A stretch of 32,806 nucleotides of DNA from an uncultured Lachnospiraceae bacterium. Lineage in GTDB: Bacteria > Bacillota_A > Clostridia > Lachnospirales > Lachnospiraceae. Numbering within the stretch: the first letter of the stretch is position 1; every line of letters starts with the position of its first letter. A program made the position numbers and the translations under genes. Under the pieces are notes generated by a model. It ran no database searches. It was not told where the DNA came from and was given only the letters and a program-made list of their open reading frames with translations. The stretch lies in the NCBI GenBank assembly GCA_902796775.1, contig CADBQK010000387.1:1-32806 (forward strand). The letters run 5' to 3'. Positions 8,370 through 16,333 of the stretch are shown piece after piece.

Positions 8370-9281
8370 ATGGAGAATGATAATGCTTTCCGTTCGGGTT
8401 TTGTCAGCCTGATCGGCCGGCCAAATGTGGGAAAGTCAACCTTGATGAACCGGATCATCGGTCAGAAGATCGCCATCACTTCCCCCAAGCCGCAGACGAC
8501 TCGAAACCGGATCCAGACTGTATATACCTGTGAGCAGGGGCAGATCATTTTTACGGATACCCCTGGTATGCACAGGGCAAGGACAAAGCTGGGCGAGTAT
8601 ATGGAAAGTGCTGCAGAGGGATCTATCTCAGATGTCGACCTGCTTCTCTGGCTGATCGAACCTGACCAGTTTGTCGGGCCTGGTGACCAGAGGATCGCCG
8701 CAAAGCTGGATGGTGTACGTATTCCTGTGATCCTTGTCATAAACAAGACTGATAAGGTCGAGCCGGCGAAGCTCCTTAAAGTGATCGATCTGTACAAAGG
8801 GCTCCATGATTTTGCGGAGATCTTTCCTGTCAGTGCACTTAATGGAGATGGTGTCGAAGAGCTGATCGCAGCGATCCTGAAGTATCTGCCCTTTGGCCCT
8901 ATGTATTACGACGAGGATACGGTCACTGACCAGCCGGAGAGGCAGATCGTATCGGAGCTGATCCGGGAGAAGGCGCTGCGCTGTCTGGACGAAGAAGTTC
9001 CTCATGGCATCGCTGTTTCCATCGAGCAGATGAAAAAGCGCCCTGGGAAGAAGATCATGGATATTGATGCATCAATCGTCTGTGAGAAAAATTCTCATAA
9101 GGGCATAGTTATTGGTAAAAAAGGAGAAATGCTGCGGCGCATCGGAAGTCTTGCCCGGGAGGAGATTGAGGAGCTGCTCGATATGAAGGTAAATCTGAAG
9201 CTCTGGGTAAAAGTCCGCAAGGACTGGCGTGACAGTGACCTGATGATGCGCAATTTCGGGTACGACAAACGGGAGATCTAG
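8370..9281 (+). CDS. era: Ribosome-assembly GTPase Era
   Basis: Binds the 3' end of 16S rRNA and aids maturation of the small ribosomal subunit. The 303-residue protein has the Era layout: a P-loop GRPNVGKS at residues 16-23, the PKPQTTRN switch region, DTPG, NKTD for guanine specificity, and a C-terminal KH domain with IVIGKKGEMLRRIG. The start follows an AGGAG at about 8358-8362. The stop codon directly abuts the recO start at 9282, so the two are co-transcribed and probably translationally coupled; era-recO is a common Firmicutes arrangement. Confidence 0.98.
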   Translation: MENDNAFRSGFVSLIGRPNVGKSTLMNRIIGQKIAITSPKPQTTRNRIQTVYTCEQGQIIFTDTPGMHRARTKLGEYMESAAEGSISDVDLLLWLIEPDQFVGPGDQRIAAKLDGVRIPVILVINKTDKVEPAKLLKVIDLYKGLHDFAEIFPVSALNGDGVEELIAAILKYLPFGPMYYDEDTVTDQPERQIVSELIREKALRCLDEEVPHGIAVSIEQMKKRPGKKIMDIDASIVCEKNSHKGIVIGKKGEMLRRIGSLAREEIEELLDMKVNLKLWVKVRKDWRDSDLMMRNFGYDKREI

Positions 9282-10079
9282 ATGGCAGAGCTGATGACGA
9301 TCTCGGGTATGGTGCTGTCATCCATGCCCATGGGGGAGTATGACAGGAGAATCGTTCTTCTGACCCCGGACAGGGGCAAGATCAGTGGATTTGCCAGGGG
9401 CGCACGCCGTCCCGGCAACCTGATGATGGCTGCATCCCAGCCCTTTGTTTACGCAGATTTTTCTGCTTTTGAAGGAAAGTCATCCTATACCTTTACCGGC
9501 GCGAAGGTGGTAGAGTATTTTGACAGCCTGCGTGAGGATATCACCCTGATGACTTATGGGAGTTATTTCCTGGAGCTGGCGGGGTATTTCACCCGGGAGA
9601 ATGAGGACTGCCGGGATACATTAGCCCTGCTGTATCTTGCGGTAAAAGCGCTTGTCAGGCGGAAAATCCCTGTGGAACTGATCCGTGAGCTGTTTGAGCT
9701 GCGGATGCTGACCATTCATGGTGAATATCCTGACTTCTTTACATGCTGTGAGTGCGGCCGGCGGGAAAGCCTTGCCGCCTTTTCCCTGGCAGGAAAGGGC
9801 ATGCTCTGTGCAGAGCACGCCGGCAGTGAAAGGCGGCTCATGGAAGGAGATCGGGGAGAGTGTCCGTCTTTTGAAGTAAAAGGGCGTGTCTTTTTAAGCC
9901 CGGCTGCAGTCTATGCCGCGCAGATGGCTGTCACGGCTCCCCTTGGCAGGCTGTTTGCTTTTACAATCTCCAGGGAAGCGGTCGCTCAGCTTCGCGAGGT
10001 GCTGGACTTGTTTATGGGACAGGTCATCGACCGGAAAATGAAATCACTGGAATTATTATCTGTGCTGCAGCAGGAATGA
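9282..10079 (+). CDS. recO: DNA repair protein RecO
   Basis: Recombination mediator that, with RecR, loads RecA on SSB-coated single-stranded DNA. The 265-residue protein starts with an OB-fold (GMVLSSMPMGEYDRRIVLLT, GARRPGN). It has the zinc-finger signature of the family, CCECG followed about 20 residues later by CAEH, near residues 155-180. It starts immediately after the era stop codon, with its ribosome site (GGGAG) inside era. No strong terminator is visible before glyQS. Confidence 0.96.
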   Translation: MAELMTISGMVLSSMPMGEYDRRIVLLTPDRGKISGFARGARRPGNLMMAASQPFVYADFSAFEGKSSYTFTGAKVVEYFDSLREDITLMTYGSYFLELAGYFTRENEDCRDTLALLYLAVKALVRRKIPVELIRELFELRMLTIHGEYPDFFTCCECGRRESLAAFSLAGKGMLCAEHAGSERRLMEGDRGECPSFEVKGRVFLSPAAVYAAQMAVTAPLGRLFAFTISREAVAQLREVLDLFMGQVIDRKMKSLELLSVLQQE

Positions 10080-10285
10080 TCAAAGATGATATAAAAGCAG
10101 CCTGCAAAACGGCCATCCTTTACTGTAAGGAAAGCTGGTATGTGTTTAAGAAGGGAAGGTGAAAGGGGGAGCGCTGATCCCCAGGTTAAAAAATCACTTA
10201 TACTGATAATAGCGGCAGAGGAATAAAGATACCATTTACATGGATCATTTATAACACGGCAATACAAACGACAGAGGTGGATATT

Positions 10286-11683
10286 ATGGAAAAAACTATG
10301 GAAAAGATTGCGGCACTGGCAAAAAACAGGGGCTTTATTTACCCCGGTTCGGAAATCTACGGCGGTCTGGCCAATACCTGGGATTACGGTAATCTGGGTG
10401 TGGAGTTTAAGAACAATGTCAAAAAGGCATGGTGGAAGAAATTCATCCAGGAAAACCCGTACAATGTGGGAGTGGACTGCGCAATCCTGATGAATCCGCA
10501 GACCTGGGTGGCTTCCGGCCATCTGGGAAGCTTTTCGGATCCCCTGATGGACTGCAGGGAGTGCCACGAGCGTTTCCGTGCAGATAAGCTGATTGAGGAT
10601 TTTGCTGCCGAAAAGGGCATTGAGCTGGACGGCTCTGTAGACGGCTGGGATAATGAAAAAATGATGGCATTTATCGAAGAGCATCAGATCCCCTGCCCGA
10701 CCTGCGGCAAGCACAATTTTACCGATATCCGTCAGTTCAATCTGATGTTCAAAACCTTCCAGGGCGTGACTGAGGATGCGAAGAATATCGTATACCTTCG
10801 TCCGGAGACAGCACAGGGTATTTTTGTCAATTTCAAGAATGTACAGCGTACCTCCAGAAAGAAGATCCCTTTCGGAATCGGGCAGATTGGCAAGTCTTTC
10901 CGAAATGAGATCACACCCGGCAATTTCACTTTCCGTACAAGGGAATTTGAGCAGATGGAGCTGGAGTTTTTCTGCGAGCCGGATACCGACCTTGAGTGGT
11001 TTGCCTACTGGAAAGAGTTCTGCATCAACTGGCTCAAAGATCTGGGCATGAAGGAAGAAGAGATGCGTGTCAGAGATCATGACCAGGAAGAGCTCTCCTT
11101 CTATTCCAAGGCTACTTCAGATATCGAGTTCCTCTTCCCTTTCGGCTGGGGTGAACTCTGGGGTATTGCCGACAGGACAAATTATGATCTCTCCCAGCAC
11201 ATGGAAGTATCCGGTGAGGATCTGCAGTACTTTGATGAAAATAAAAAAGAGAAGTACATTCCCTTTGTCATTGAGCCTTCCCTCGGTGCAGACAGAGTTG
11301 TCCTTGCTTTCCTCTGCGGGGCCTACGACGAGGAAAACATCGGCACTGAGGAAAAACCTGATATCCGTACGGTTCTGCATCTGCATCACGCTCTGGCCCC
11401 TGTCAAGATTGGTGTACTGCCGCTTTCCAAAAAACTGGCAGAACCCGCGGAAAAGATTTATCAGGAGCTGTCCAGAGAATGGTACTGCGAGTACGATGAC
11501 AGAGGCAACATCGGCAAGCGCTACAGGAGGCAGGATGAGATCGGTACGCCTTACTGCGTGACCTATGATTTCGAGTCCGAAGAAGACAGCTGTGTGACCG
11601 TGCGTGACCGTGACAGCATGGCACAGGAAAGGGTTAAGATCACTGATCTGACAGAGTATTTCAGAGAGAAGCTGGCATATTGA
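10286..11683 (+). CDS. glyQS: Glycyl-tRNA synthetase, dimeric type
   Basis: Charges tRNA-Gly; a cytoplasmic class II aminoacyl-tRNA synthetase. This is the single-chain, eukaryote-like type rather than the alpha/beta GlyQ+GlyS pair. The N-terminus has [21 protein letters not shown], motif 2 is the [21 protein letters not shown] region, and motif 3 lies in [14 protein letters not shown]. CxxC pairs ([13 protein letters not shown]) lie in the insertion. About 465 residues is the usual length. I chose ATG 10286 rather than GTG 10277 because the GTG overlaps the AGAGGTGG ribosome site. The 206-bp upstream gap lacks the T-box core AGGGTGGAACC. A GGGGA/TCCCC hairpin lies at about 10166-10182. Confidence 0.95.
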   Translation: MEKTMEKIAALAKNRGFIYPGSEIYGGLANTWDYGNLGVEFKNNVKKAWWKKFIQENPYNVGVDCAILMNPQTWVASGHLGSFSDPLMDCRECHERFRADKLIEDFAAEKGIELDGSVDGWDNEKMMAFIEEHQIPCPTCGKHNFTDIRQFNLMFKTFQGVTEDAKNIVYLRPETAQGIFVNFKNVQRTSRKKIPFGIGQIGKSFRNEITPGNFTFRTREFEQMELEFFCEPDTDLEWFAYWKEFCINWLKDLGMKEEEMRVRDHDQEELSFYSKATSDIEFLFPFGWGELWGIADRTNYDLSQHMEVSGEDLQYFDENKKEKYIPFVIEPSLGADRVVLAFLCGAYDEENIGTEEKPDIRTVLHLHHALAPVKIGVLPLSKKLAEPAEKIYQELSREWYCEYDDRGNIGKRYRRQDEIGTPYCVTYDFESEEDSCVTVRDRDSMAQERVKITDLTEYFREKLAY

Positions 11684-11820
11684 TTCCTTTTCTGGATTCA
11701 GTATATTCTCTGCATGAAACAAACTTGTACAGATGCAGATTTATCAGAAAATGCTCTAAATCAGGAGGGGTATGAGGATAGAATTGTACAGTATTTTGTC
11801 TTTTATTTTCTTTTGGTTAG

Positions 11821-11829
11821 TGCTATAAT
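11821..11829 (+). promoter_or_regulatory. Extended -10 promoter of ppdK
   Basis: TGC-TATAAT, a consensus -10 with the TGn extension. Only a weak T-rich -35 (about 11801-11806) lies upstream, as is usual for extended -10 promoters. The predicted leader is about 107 nt. Confidence 0.75.
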
Positions 11830-11844
11830 TTTCACGTAGGGGAA

Positions 11845-11877
11845 AAGGAATCCATTGGAGTCTCCAGTGGGTTCCTT
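11845..11877 (+). promoter_or_regulatory. Long stem-loop in the ppdK leader
   Basis: AAGGAATCCATTGGA pairs with TCCAGTGGGTTCCTT over 15 pairs (two G-U) with a GTC loop, about 10 nt after the predicted transcript start. No T-run follows, so it is not a simple terminator. It may stabilise the mRNA or be part of a leader switch. Confidence 0.6.
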
Positions 11878-11889
11878 GATTCGCAAAGA

Positions 11890-11913
11890 GCAGCACAAGA
11901 AGCTGCCGTTTTT
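11890..11913 (+). promoter_or_regulatory. Terminator-like hairpin just upstream of ppdK
   Basis: GCAGC (11890-11894) pairs with GCTGC (11902-11906), then CG and TTTTT. It lies 14 nt before the AAGGAGG ribosome site of ppdK and downstream of its promoter, the position expected for a weak attenuator. The stem is only five pairs. Confidence 0.4.
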
Positions 11914-11942
11914 CACACTCATCATAAAGGAGGAAATACCAG

Positions 11943-14570
11943 ATGAGAAAATGGGTATATATGTTTACAGAAGGAAACGCAAAAATGCGCGAGCTTCTCG
12001 GCGGCAAGGGCGCTAACCTTGCAGAGATGACCAATCTCGGACTTCCTGTTCCGCAGGGCTTTACGATTACGACTGAGGCCTGCACACAGTATTATGAGGA
12101 TGGCAGGGAGATCAATGATGAGATCATGGGGCAGATTCGCGAAGCCATCGTAAAGATGGAAGCAATCACCGGGAAGAAATTCGCTGACAAGGAGAATCCC
12201 CTTCTGGTTTCCGTCCGTTCCGGTGCAAGGGCTTCTATGCCGGGTATGATGGATACAATCCTGAACCTGGGCCTGAATGAAGAAGTAACAGACATTCTGG
12301 CAGCAAAATCCGGTAATGCACGCTGGGCATGGGACTGCTACCGCCGTTTCATCCAGATGTATTCCGATGTCGTTATGGAAGTTTCCAAGAGCGAGTTCGA
12401 GAAGCTGATCGACGCTATGAAGGAAGAGCGCGGCGTGAAGCAGGATGTTGAGCTCACTGCTGATGACCTTAAGGAGCTCGCAAATGAGTTTAAGGCCAAG
12501 TATAAGGATACGATCGGGCAGGATTTCCCGGATGATCCGAAAGAGCAGCTCTATGGCGCTATTAAAGCCGTTTTCCGTTCCTGGGATAACCCTAGAGCGA
12601 ATGTATACAGGCGCGACAATGACATTCCGTATTCCTGGGGTACTGCTGTCAATGTTCAGATGATGGCATTCGGCAATATGGGTGAGACTTCCGGTACCGG
12701 CGTTGCTTTCACCCGTGATCCTGCAACCGGCGAGAAGCATCTGATGGGCGAGTTCCTGATGAATGCACAGGGCGAAGACGTTGTAGCAGGTGTGCGTACA
12801 CCTCAGAAGATCGACCAGCTCAAGGACACCATGCCGGCTGTTTACGAGCAGTTCGTCGGCATCTGCCATACCCTGGAAGACCATTACAGAGATATGCAGG
12901 ATATGGAGTTTACCATTGAGGACAGGCATCTGTACATGCTGCAGACCCGTAACGGCAAGAGGACAGCTCAGGCTGCTCTGAAGATCGCCTGCGATCTCGT
13001 CGATGAGGGCATGATCTCCGAGAAGGAAGCAGTTGCCATGATCGATCCCCGTAATCTGGACACTCTGCTTCATCCGCAGTTTGATCAGAAAGCTCTTAAG
13101 GAAGCTGTTCCGGTCGGCAAGGCTCTGGGTGCATCCCCGGGTGCTGCCTGCGGTAAGATCGTCTTCACTGCAGAAGATGCAAAAGAGTGGGCAGGCCGCG
13201 GTGAAAAGGTTGTCCTCGTCAGACTGGAGACCTCCCCTGAGGATATCGAAGGTATGAAGAGCGCACAGGGTATCCTGACCGTGCGCGGCGGTATGACCAG
13301 CCATGCAGCAGTCGTAGCACGCGGTATGGGTACCTGCTGTGTATCCGGCTGCGGCGATATCGCTATGGATGAAGAAAACAAGAAGTTCACACTGGCCGGC
13401 AAAGAATACCATGAGGGCGATTATCTGTCCCTGGATGGTTCTACCGGCAATATCTATGACGGCATTATCCCGACTGTCGATGCTACGATCGCTGGTGAGT
13501 TCGGCAGGCTGATGGGATGGGCAGATAAGTTCCGTACCATGAAGGTCCGTACCAATGCAGATACCCCGGAAGATGCAGCAAAGGCTGTTGAACTTGGCGC
13601 AGAAGGCATCGGCCTGACCCGTACTGAGCATATGTTCTTCGCTCCCGAGAGGATTCCGAAGATCCGCCGCATGATCCTTTCCAATACCGTTGAGGAGAGG
13701 GAAGCAGCACTTGCAGAGCTGATCCCGTTCCAGAAGAGCGATTTCAAGGGTATCTACAAAGTTATGCGCGAGAGACCGGTCACAGTTCGTTACATTGATC
13801 CTCCGCTCCATGAGTTCGTTCCGACCGAGAAGGAAGATATCGAAGCACTGGCAAAGGATATGGGCCTGACCTATCAGGCAGTTCAGGAGCGCTGTGATGA
13901 GCTTCACGAGTTCAACCCGATGATGGGCCACAGAGGCTGCCGTCTGGCTGTCACCTATCCGGAGATCGCCCGTATGCAGACACGTGCTCTGATCGAGGCT
14001 GCAATCGAGGTCAACGAGGAAGAGGGCATCAATATCGTACCTGAGATCATGATCCCTCTGGTAGGCGAGAAGAAAGAGCTCAAGTATGTCAAAGACATCG
14101 TTATTGAGACCGCTGAGAAAGTCAAGGCAGAAAAGGGTGCCGAAAACCTGAAATATCTGGTCGGCACCATGATCGAGATCCCCAGAGCTGCACTTCTGGC
14201 TGATGAGATCGCACAGGAGGCTGAGTTCTTCTCCTTCGGTACTAACGATCTGACCCAGATGACCTTCGGTTTCTCCCGTGACGATGCAGGCAAGTTCCTT
14301 GGCTCATACTACGACAAGAAGATCTATGAGAACGATCCGTTCGCAAAGATCGATCAGGTCGGCGTTGGCAAGCTGGTGAAGATGGCTGCGAAGATGGGCC
14401 GCGAGACCCGTCCTGACATCCACCTCGGCGTCTGCGGCGAGCACGGCGGCGATCCTTCCTCTGTAGAGTTCTTCTACAGCGCCGGACTTGACTACGTTTC
14501 CTGTTCACCTTTCCGTGTACCGATCGCAAGACTGGCTGCAGCACAGGCAGCAATCAAAGCGGCTGAGTAA
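11943..14570 (+). CDS. ppdK: Pyruvate, phosphate dikinase
   Basis: Interconverts pyruvate + ATP + Pi with PEP + AMP + PPi; in clostridia it often works in PPi-linked glycolysis. The 875-residue length matches the well-studied Clostridium symbiosum enzyme. An N-terminal ATP-grasp region spans about residues 1-340. A swivelling phosphohistidine domain has His454 in GGMTSHAAVVARG, with Thr452 at the position regulated in plants. The PEP/pyruvate barrel has NPMMGHRGCR and catalytic Cys831 in GVCGEHGG. AAGGAGG lies at 11927-11933. The codon use looks strongly biased toward a small codon set, suggesting high expression. It is monocistronic: extended -10 promoter, structured leader and a strong terminator. 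Confidence 0.98.
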   Translation: MRKWVYMFTEGNAKMRELLGGKGANLAEMTNLGLPVPQGFTITTEACTQYYEDGREINDEIMGQIREAIVKMEAITGKKFADKENPLLVSVRSGARASMPGMMDTILNLGLNEEVTDILAAKSGNARWAWDCYRRFIQMYSDVVMEVSKSEFEKLIDAMKEERGVKQDVELTADDLKELANEFKAKYKDTIGQDFPDDPKEQLYGAIKAVFRSWDNPRANVYRRDNDIPYSWGTAVNVQMMAFGNMGETSGTGVAFTRDPATGEKHLMGEFLMNAQGEDVVAGVRTPQKIDQLKDTMPAVYEQFVGICHTLEDHYRDMQDMEFTIEDRHLYMLQTRNGKRTAQAALKIACDLVDEGMISEKEAVAMIDPRNLDTLLHPQFDQKALKEAVPVGKALGASPGAACGKIVFTAEDAKEWAGRGEKVVLVRLETSPEDIEGMKSAQGILTVRGGMTSHAAVVARGMGTCCVSGCGDIAMDEENKKFTLAGKEYHEGDYLSLDGSTGNIYDGIIPTVDATIAGEFGRLMGWADKFRTMKVRTNADTPEDAAKAVELGAEGIGLTRTEHMFFAPERIPKIRRMILSNTVEEREAALAELIPFQKSDFKGIYKVMRERPVTVRYIDPPLHEFVPTEKEDIEALAKDMGLTYQAVQERCDELHEFNPMMGHRGCRLAVTYPEIARMQTRALIEAAIEVNEEEGINIVPEIMIPLVGEKKELKYVKDIVIETAEKVKAEKGAENLKYLVGTMIEIPRAALLADEIAQEAEFFSFGTNDLTQMTFGFSRDDAGKFLGSYYDKKIYENDPFAKIDQVGVGKLVKMAAKMGRETRPDIHLGVCGEHGGDPSSVEFFYSAGLDYVSCSPFRVPIARLAAAQAAIKAAE

Positions 14571-14602
14571 TTAGTCCGGTAATCCGGATCTGAAAAACAG
14601 CA

Positions 14603-14637
14603 GGGAAGCATTCCTTAAGGGAATGCTTCCCTTTTTT
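14603..14637 (+). terminator. Rho-independent terminator after ppdK
   Basis: A perfect 12-bp stem GGGAAGCATTCC/GGAATGCTTCCC with a TTAAG loop, followed by TTTTTT. Confidence 0.95.
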
Positions 14638-14677
14638 GATGCTTTATTTAGTCAGCAGGAGCCGGATTTCAGCTTCG

Positions 14678-14706
14678 TTGACGGAAAGGAAGCAGTATGC
14701 TATACT
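14678..14706 (+). promoter_or_regulatory. Sigma-A promoter of the TM1266-like gene
   Basis: TTGACG (14678-14683), 17 bp, TATACT (14701-14706), with a TGC extension directly before the -10. Confidence 0.8.
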
Positions 14707-14747
14707 GAACAAAACATGTGTTTCCTTAAAAGGAGTTATGGGCAGGC

Positions 14748-14993
14748 ATGGAAACAAGGATAGCAATCATCGGGATCATAGTGGAAGACCAGGAGGCGTC
14801 TGATACGGTAAACAGGCTGCTGCATGAGTATGCGCTGTATATCATCGGCAGGATGGGGATTCCGCACCGGGAGAGAAAAGTAAACATTATCAGCATCGTG
14901 CTGGATGCGCCTGGGGATGTGATTAACACTCTGGCCGGGAAAATCGGGCGTATCCAGGGAGTGACTGCAAAGACACTATATTCGAAAGCATAG
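14748..14993 (+). CDS. TM1266-family small ACT-like putative regulator
   Basis: An 81-residue protein matching the TM1266 family, described as a putative regulator of the iron-only hydrogenase system, with an ACT/NikR-C-terminal-like beta-alpha-beta fold. Seen here: TRIAIIGIIVEDQEAS at the N-terminus, then the HEYALYIIGRMGIPHRE stretch and the VLDAPGDVINTLAGKIGRI C-terminal part. This pattern fits ligand-binding ACT-like domains. No hydrogenase or hydEFG maturation gene is present nearby. The SD (AGGAG, 14731-14735) is 12 nt from this ATG and only 2 nt from an out-of-frame ATG at 14738. The start is otherwise unambiguous. It has its own strong promoter and probably shares a transcript with the following hydrolase. 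Confidence 0.82.
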   Translation: METRIAIIGIIVEDQEASDTVNRLLHEYALYIIGRMGIPHRERKVNIISIVLDAPGDVINTLAGKIGRIQGVTAKTLYSKA

Positions 14994-15087
14994 CTCCAGG
15001 ACATATTTCCCGCTGCAGGCAGGACCAGCACAATGCTGTCCGGCCGGGGGAGGCATCATCACAGGAGCAGGTAACGGAGGTTTGGGA

Positions 15088-16116
15088 ATGAGCCGGAAGG
15101 GCAGAGTTGAGATCGATATCCTGAGGGCTGCGGCATGCAGCCTGCCGGAGATTATCAGCGAGAGAGGGTACGAGCAGCATATGGTGACTGTAGTCGAGCC
15201 CTGGCTTAGGAAGATCCGGCGCAATGGCAGGTACGGCAAGCGGTCAGAGCTGTATTATGAGCTGTATCCGGTCAGCCCTGATAAGGGGACTGTTGTACTT
15301 TGCCATGGGTATATGGAGTCCTGTGAGAAGTATCATGAGTTTATCTATTACCTCCTCCAATGCGGCTTTCAGGTGGCAGCGTACGATTTAAGGGGACATG
15401 GCAAGTCTACCAGGGAAAATCCGGAAAGGGATATTGTCCATATCCAGTCTTTTGATGACTATGTAAAGGATCTGGACCGCTTTGTCCGGGAGATCGTCAT
15501 GGCAGAGCTGAATGCTGAGAAGAAAAAACTGTATCTGTTCGGGCATTCACTGGGAGGCTGCATTGCGGCCAGATATATGGAAGAGTTTCCGGGTATGTTT
15601 GCGAAGGTGATCCTTAATGCGCCTATGTTCAGCATTAATTTCGGTTCTATTCCTGAGGTGCTGGCACTAGCCGGAAGCATGTTCATGATTGCTATTGGCC
15701 AGGGGATGCACCGCTGCATCGGACAGAAACCTTTTGACCAGAGGCCTAATCCGTCCATCAGCGGGGGCAGTTCGGAGGTCCGCTATCTGTATTATCATAA
15801 GATCCGCGTACAGACCAGGGAGTACCAGGTGAGCGGCTGTGATTATTTCTGGGTACGTGAATTGATCCGTGCCGGCCACAGAGCCAGATTCTTCCTGGAG
15901 ATGGAAAAGATCCGGAGCGATATCCTTGTGATCATGGCAGGGCAGGATGATGTGGCAGACCGCAAAGCACAGGAAGATTTCGTTTCCAAGCTTAAGTACG
16001 GCCGGGCTTTGCTTGTGCCTGAAAGCCGTCATGAAACATACAACGAGACCAATGATGTGCTGAAGCTCTACCTCTCCCAGATCGTTTCCTGGCTGGATCC
16101 TCAGGAGAGAGAGTAG
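15088..16116 (+). CDS. Alpha/beta hydrolase, lysophospholipase/monoglyceride-lipase type
   Basis: A 342-residue serine hydrolase of the Hydrolase_4 group, likely acting on acyl esters such as lysophospholipids or monoglycerides; the substrate is not shown by sequence. The oxyanion segment is VVLCHGYMESCEKYH. The nucleophile is Ser154 in the elbow GHSLGG. A DLRGHGKS motif lies at about residues 100-107. The acid is probably Asp287 or Asp288 in MAGQDDVA, and the base is His315 in PESRHETYNE. No signal peptide or transmembrane segment is seen. I chose ATG 15088 over an in-frame TTG at 15082 because GGAGG sits 7 nt upstream. It follows the TM1266-like gene by 94 bp without a visible promoter and ends before a terminator. 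Confidence 0.9.
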   Translation: MSRKGRVEIDILRAAACSLPEIISERGYEQHMVTVVEPWLRKIRRNGRYGKRSELYYELYPVSPDKGTVVLCHGYMESCEKYHEFIYYLLQCGFQVAAYDLRGHGKSTRENPERDIVHIQSFDDYVKDLDRFVREIVMAELNAEKKKLYLFGHSLGGCIAARYMEEFPGMFAKVILNAPMFSINFGSIPEVLALAGSMFMIAIGQGMHRCIGQKPFDQRPNPSISGGSSEVRYLYYHKIRVQTREYQVSGCDYFWVRELIRAGHRARFFLEMEKIRSDILVIMAGQDDVADRKAQEDFVSKLKYGRALLVPESRHETYNETNDVLKLYLSQIVSWLDPQERE

Positions 16117-16118
16117 AC

Positions 16119-16159
16119 AGAAAACGGCGGAAGAAAAAATCCGTTTTCTCTTGATTTTT
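16119..16159 (+). terminator. Terminator after the alpha/beta hydrolase
   Basis: AGAAAACGG (16119-16127) pairs with CCGTTTTCT (16141-16149) across a purine-rich loop and is followed by CTTGATTTTT. The tail overlaps the -35 box of the tRNA promoter. Confidence 0.75.
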
Positions 16160-16179
16160 ACAGTTCCATCTGCTATCAT
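16151..16179 (+). promoter_or_regulatory. Promoter of tRNA-Gly
   Basis: TTGATT (16151-16156), 17 bp, TATCAT (16174-16179), with a TGC extension; it ends 9 bp before the mature tRNA. Confidence 0.75.
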
Positions 16180-16188
16180 ACAGAGGAT

Positions 16189-16259
16189 GCAGCTGTGGTT
16201 CATCGGTAGAATGTCGGCTTCCCAAGCCGAAGAGGGGGGTTCGATTCCCCTCAGCTGCT
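16189..16259 (+). tRNA. tRNA-Gly (anticodon CCC)
   Basis: A complete 71-nt cloverleaf. Acceptor GCAGCTG pairs with CAGCTGC, with discriminator T; the D stem is GTTC/GAAT. The anticodon arm is TCGGC-TTCCCAA-GCCGA, giving anticodon CCC (reads GGG). The T arm is GGGGG-TTCGATT-CCCCT. The CCA end is not encoded. The gene stands alone between its own promoter and a terminator. Confidence 0.97.
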
Positions 16260-16276
16260 CTTTTCATTGAACATAT

Positions 16277-16308
16277 ATGCACAGCCTGGCTGTGCATTTC
16301 TTTCTTTT
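16277..16308 (+). terminator. Terminator after tRNA-Gly
   Basis: ATGCACAG (16277-16284) pairs perfectly with CTGTGCAT (16290-16297), loop CCTGG, then TTCTTTCTTTT. Its first three bases are an in-frame ATG of the next gene, which argues against that ATG as a start. Confidence 0.85.
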
Positions 16309-16333
16309 AGCTTCATATGGAGGACAAACTGAC

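Noticed and set aside
10080..10285. T-box leader before glyQS
   Set aside because: No AGGGTGGAACC core, no specifier loop and no terminator/antiterminator pair.
9986..11080. Long antisense frame opposite recO/glyQS
   Set aside because: Shadow of two well-supported genes; the translation has no recognisable domain.
11922..13931. 669-codon antisense frame opposite ppdK
   Set aside because: Explained by the strong codon bias of ppdK; Cys/His-rich translation with no domain and no start signal.
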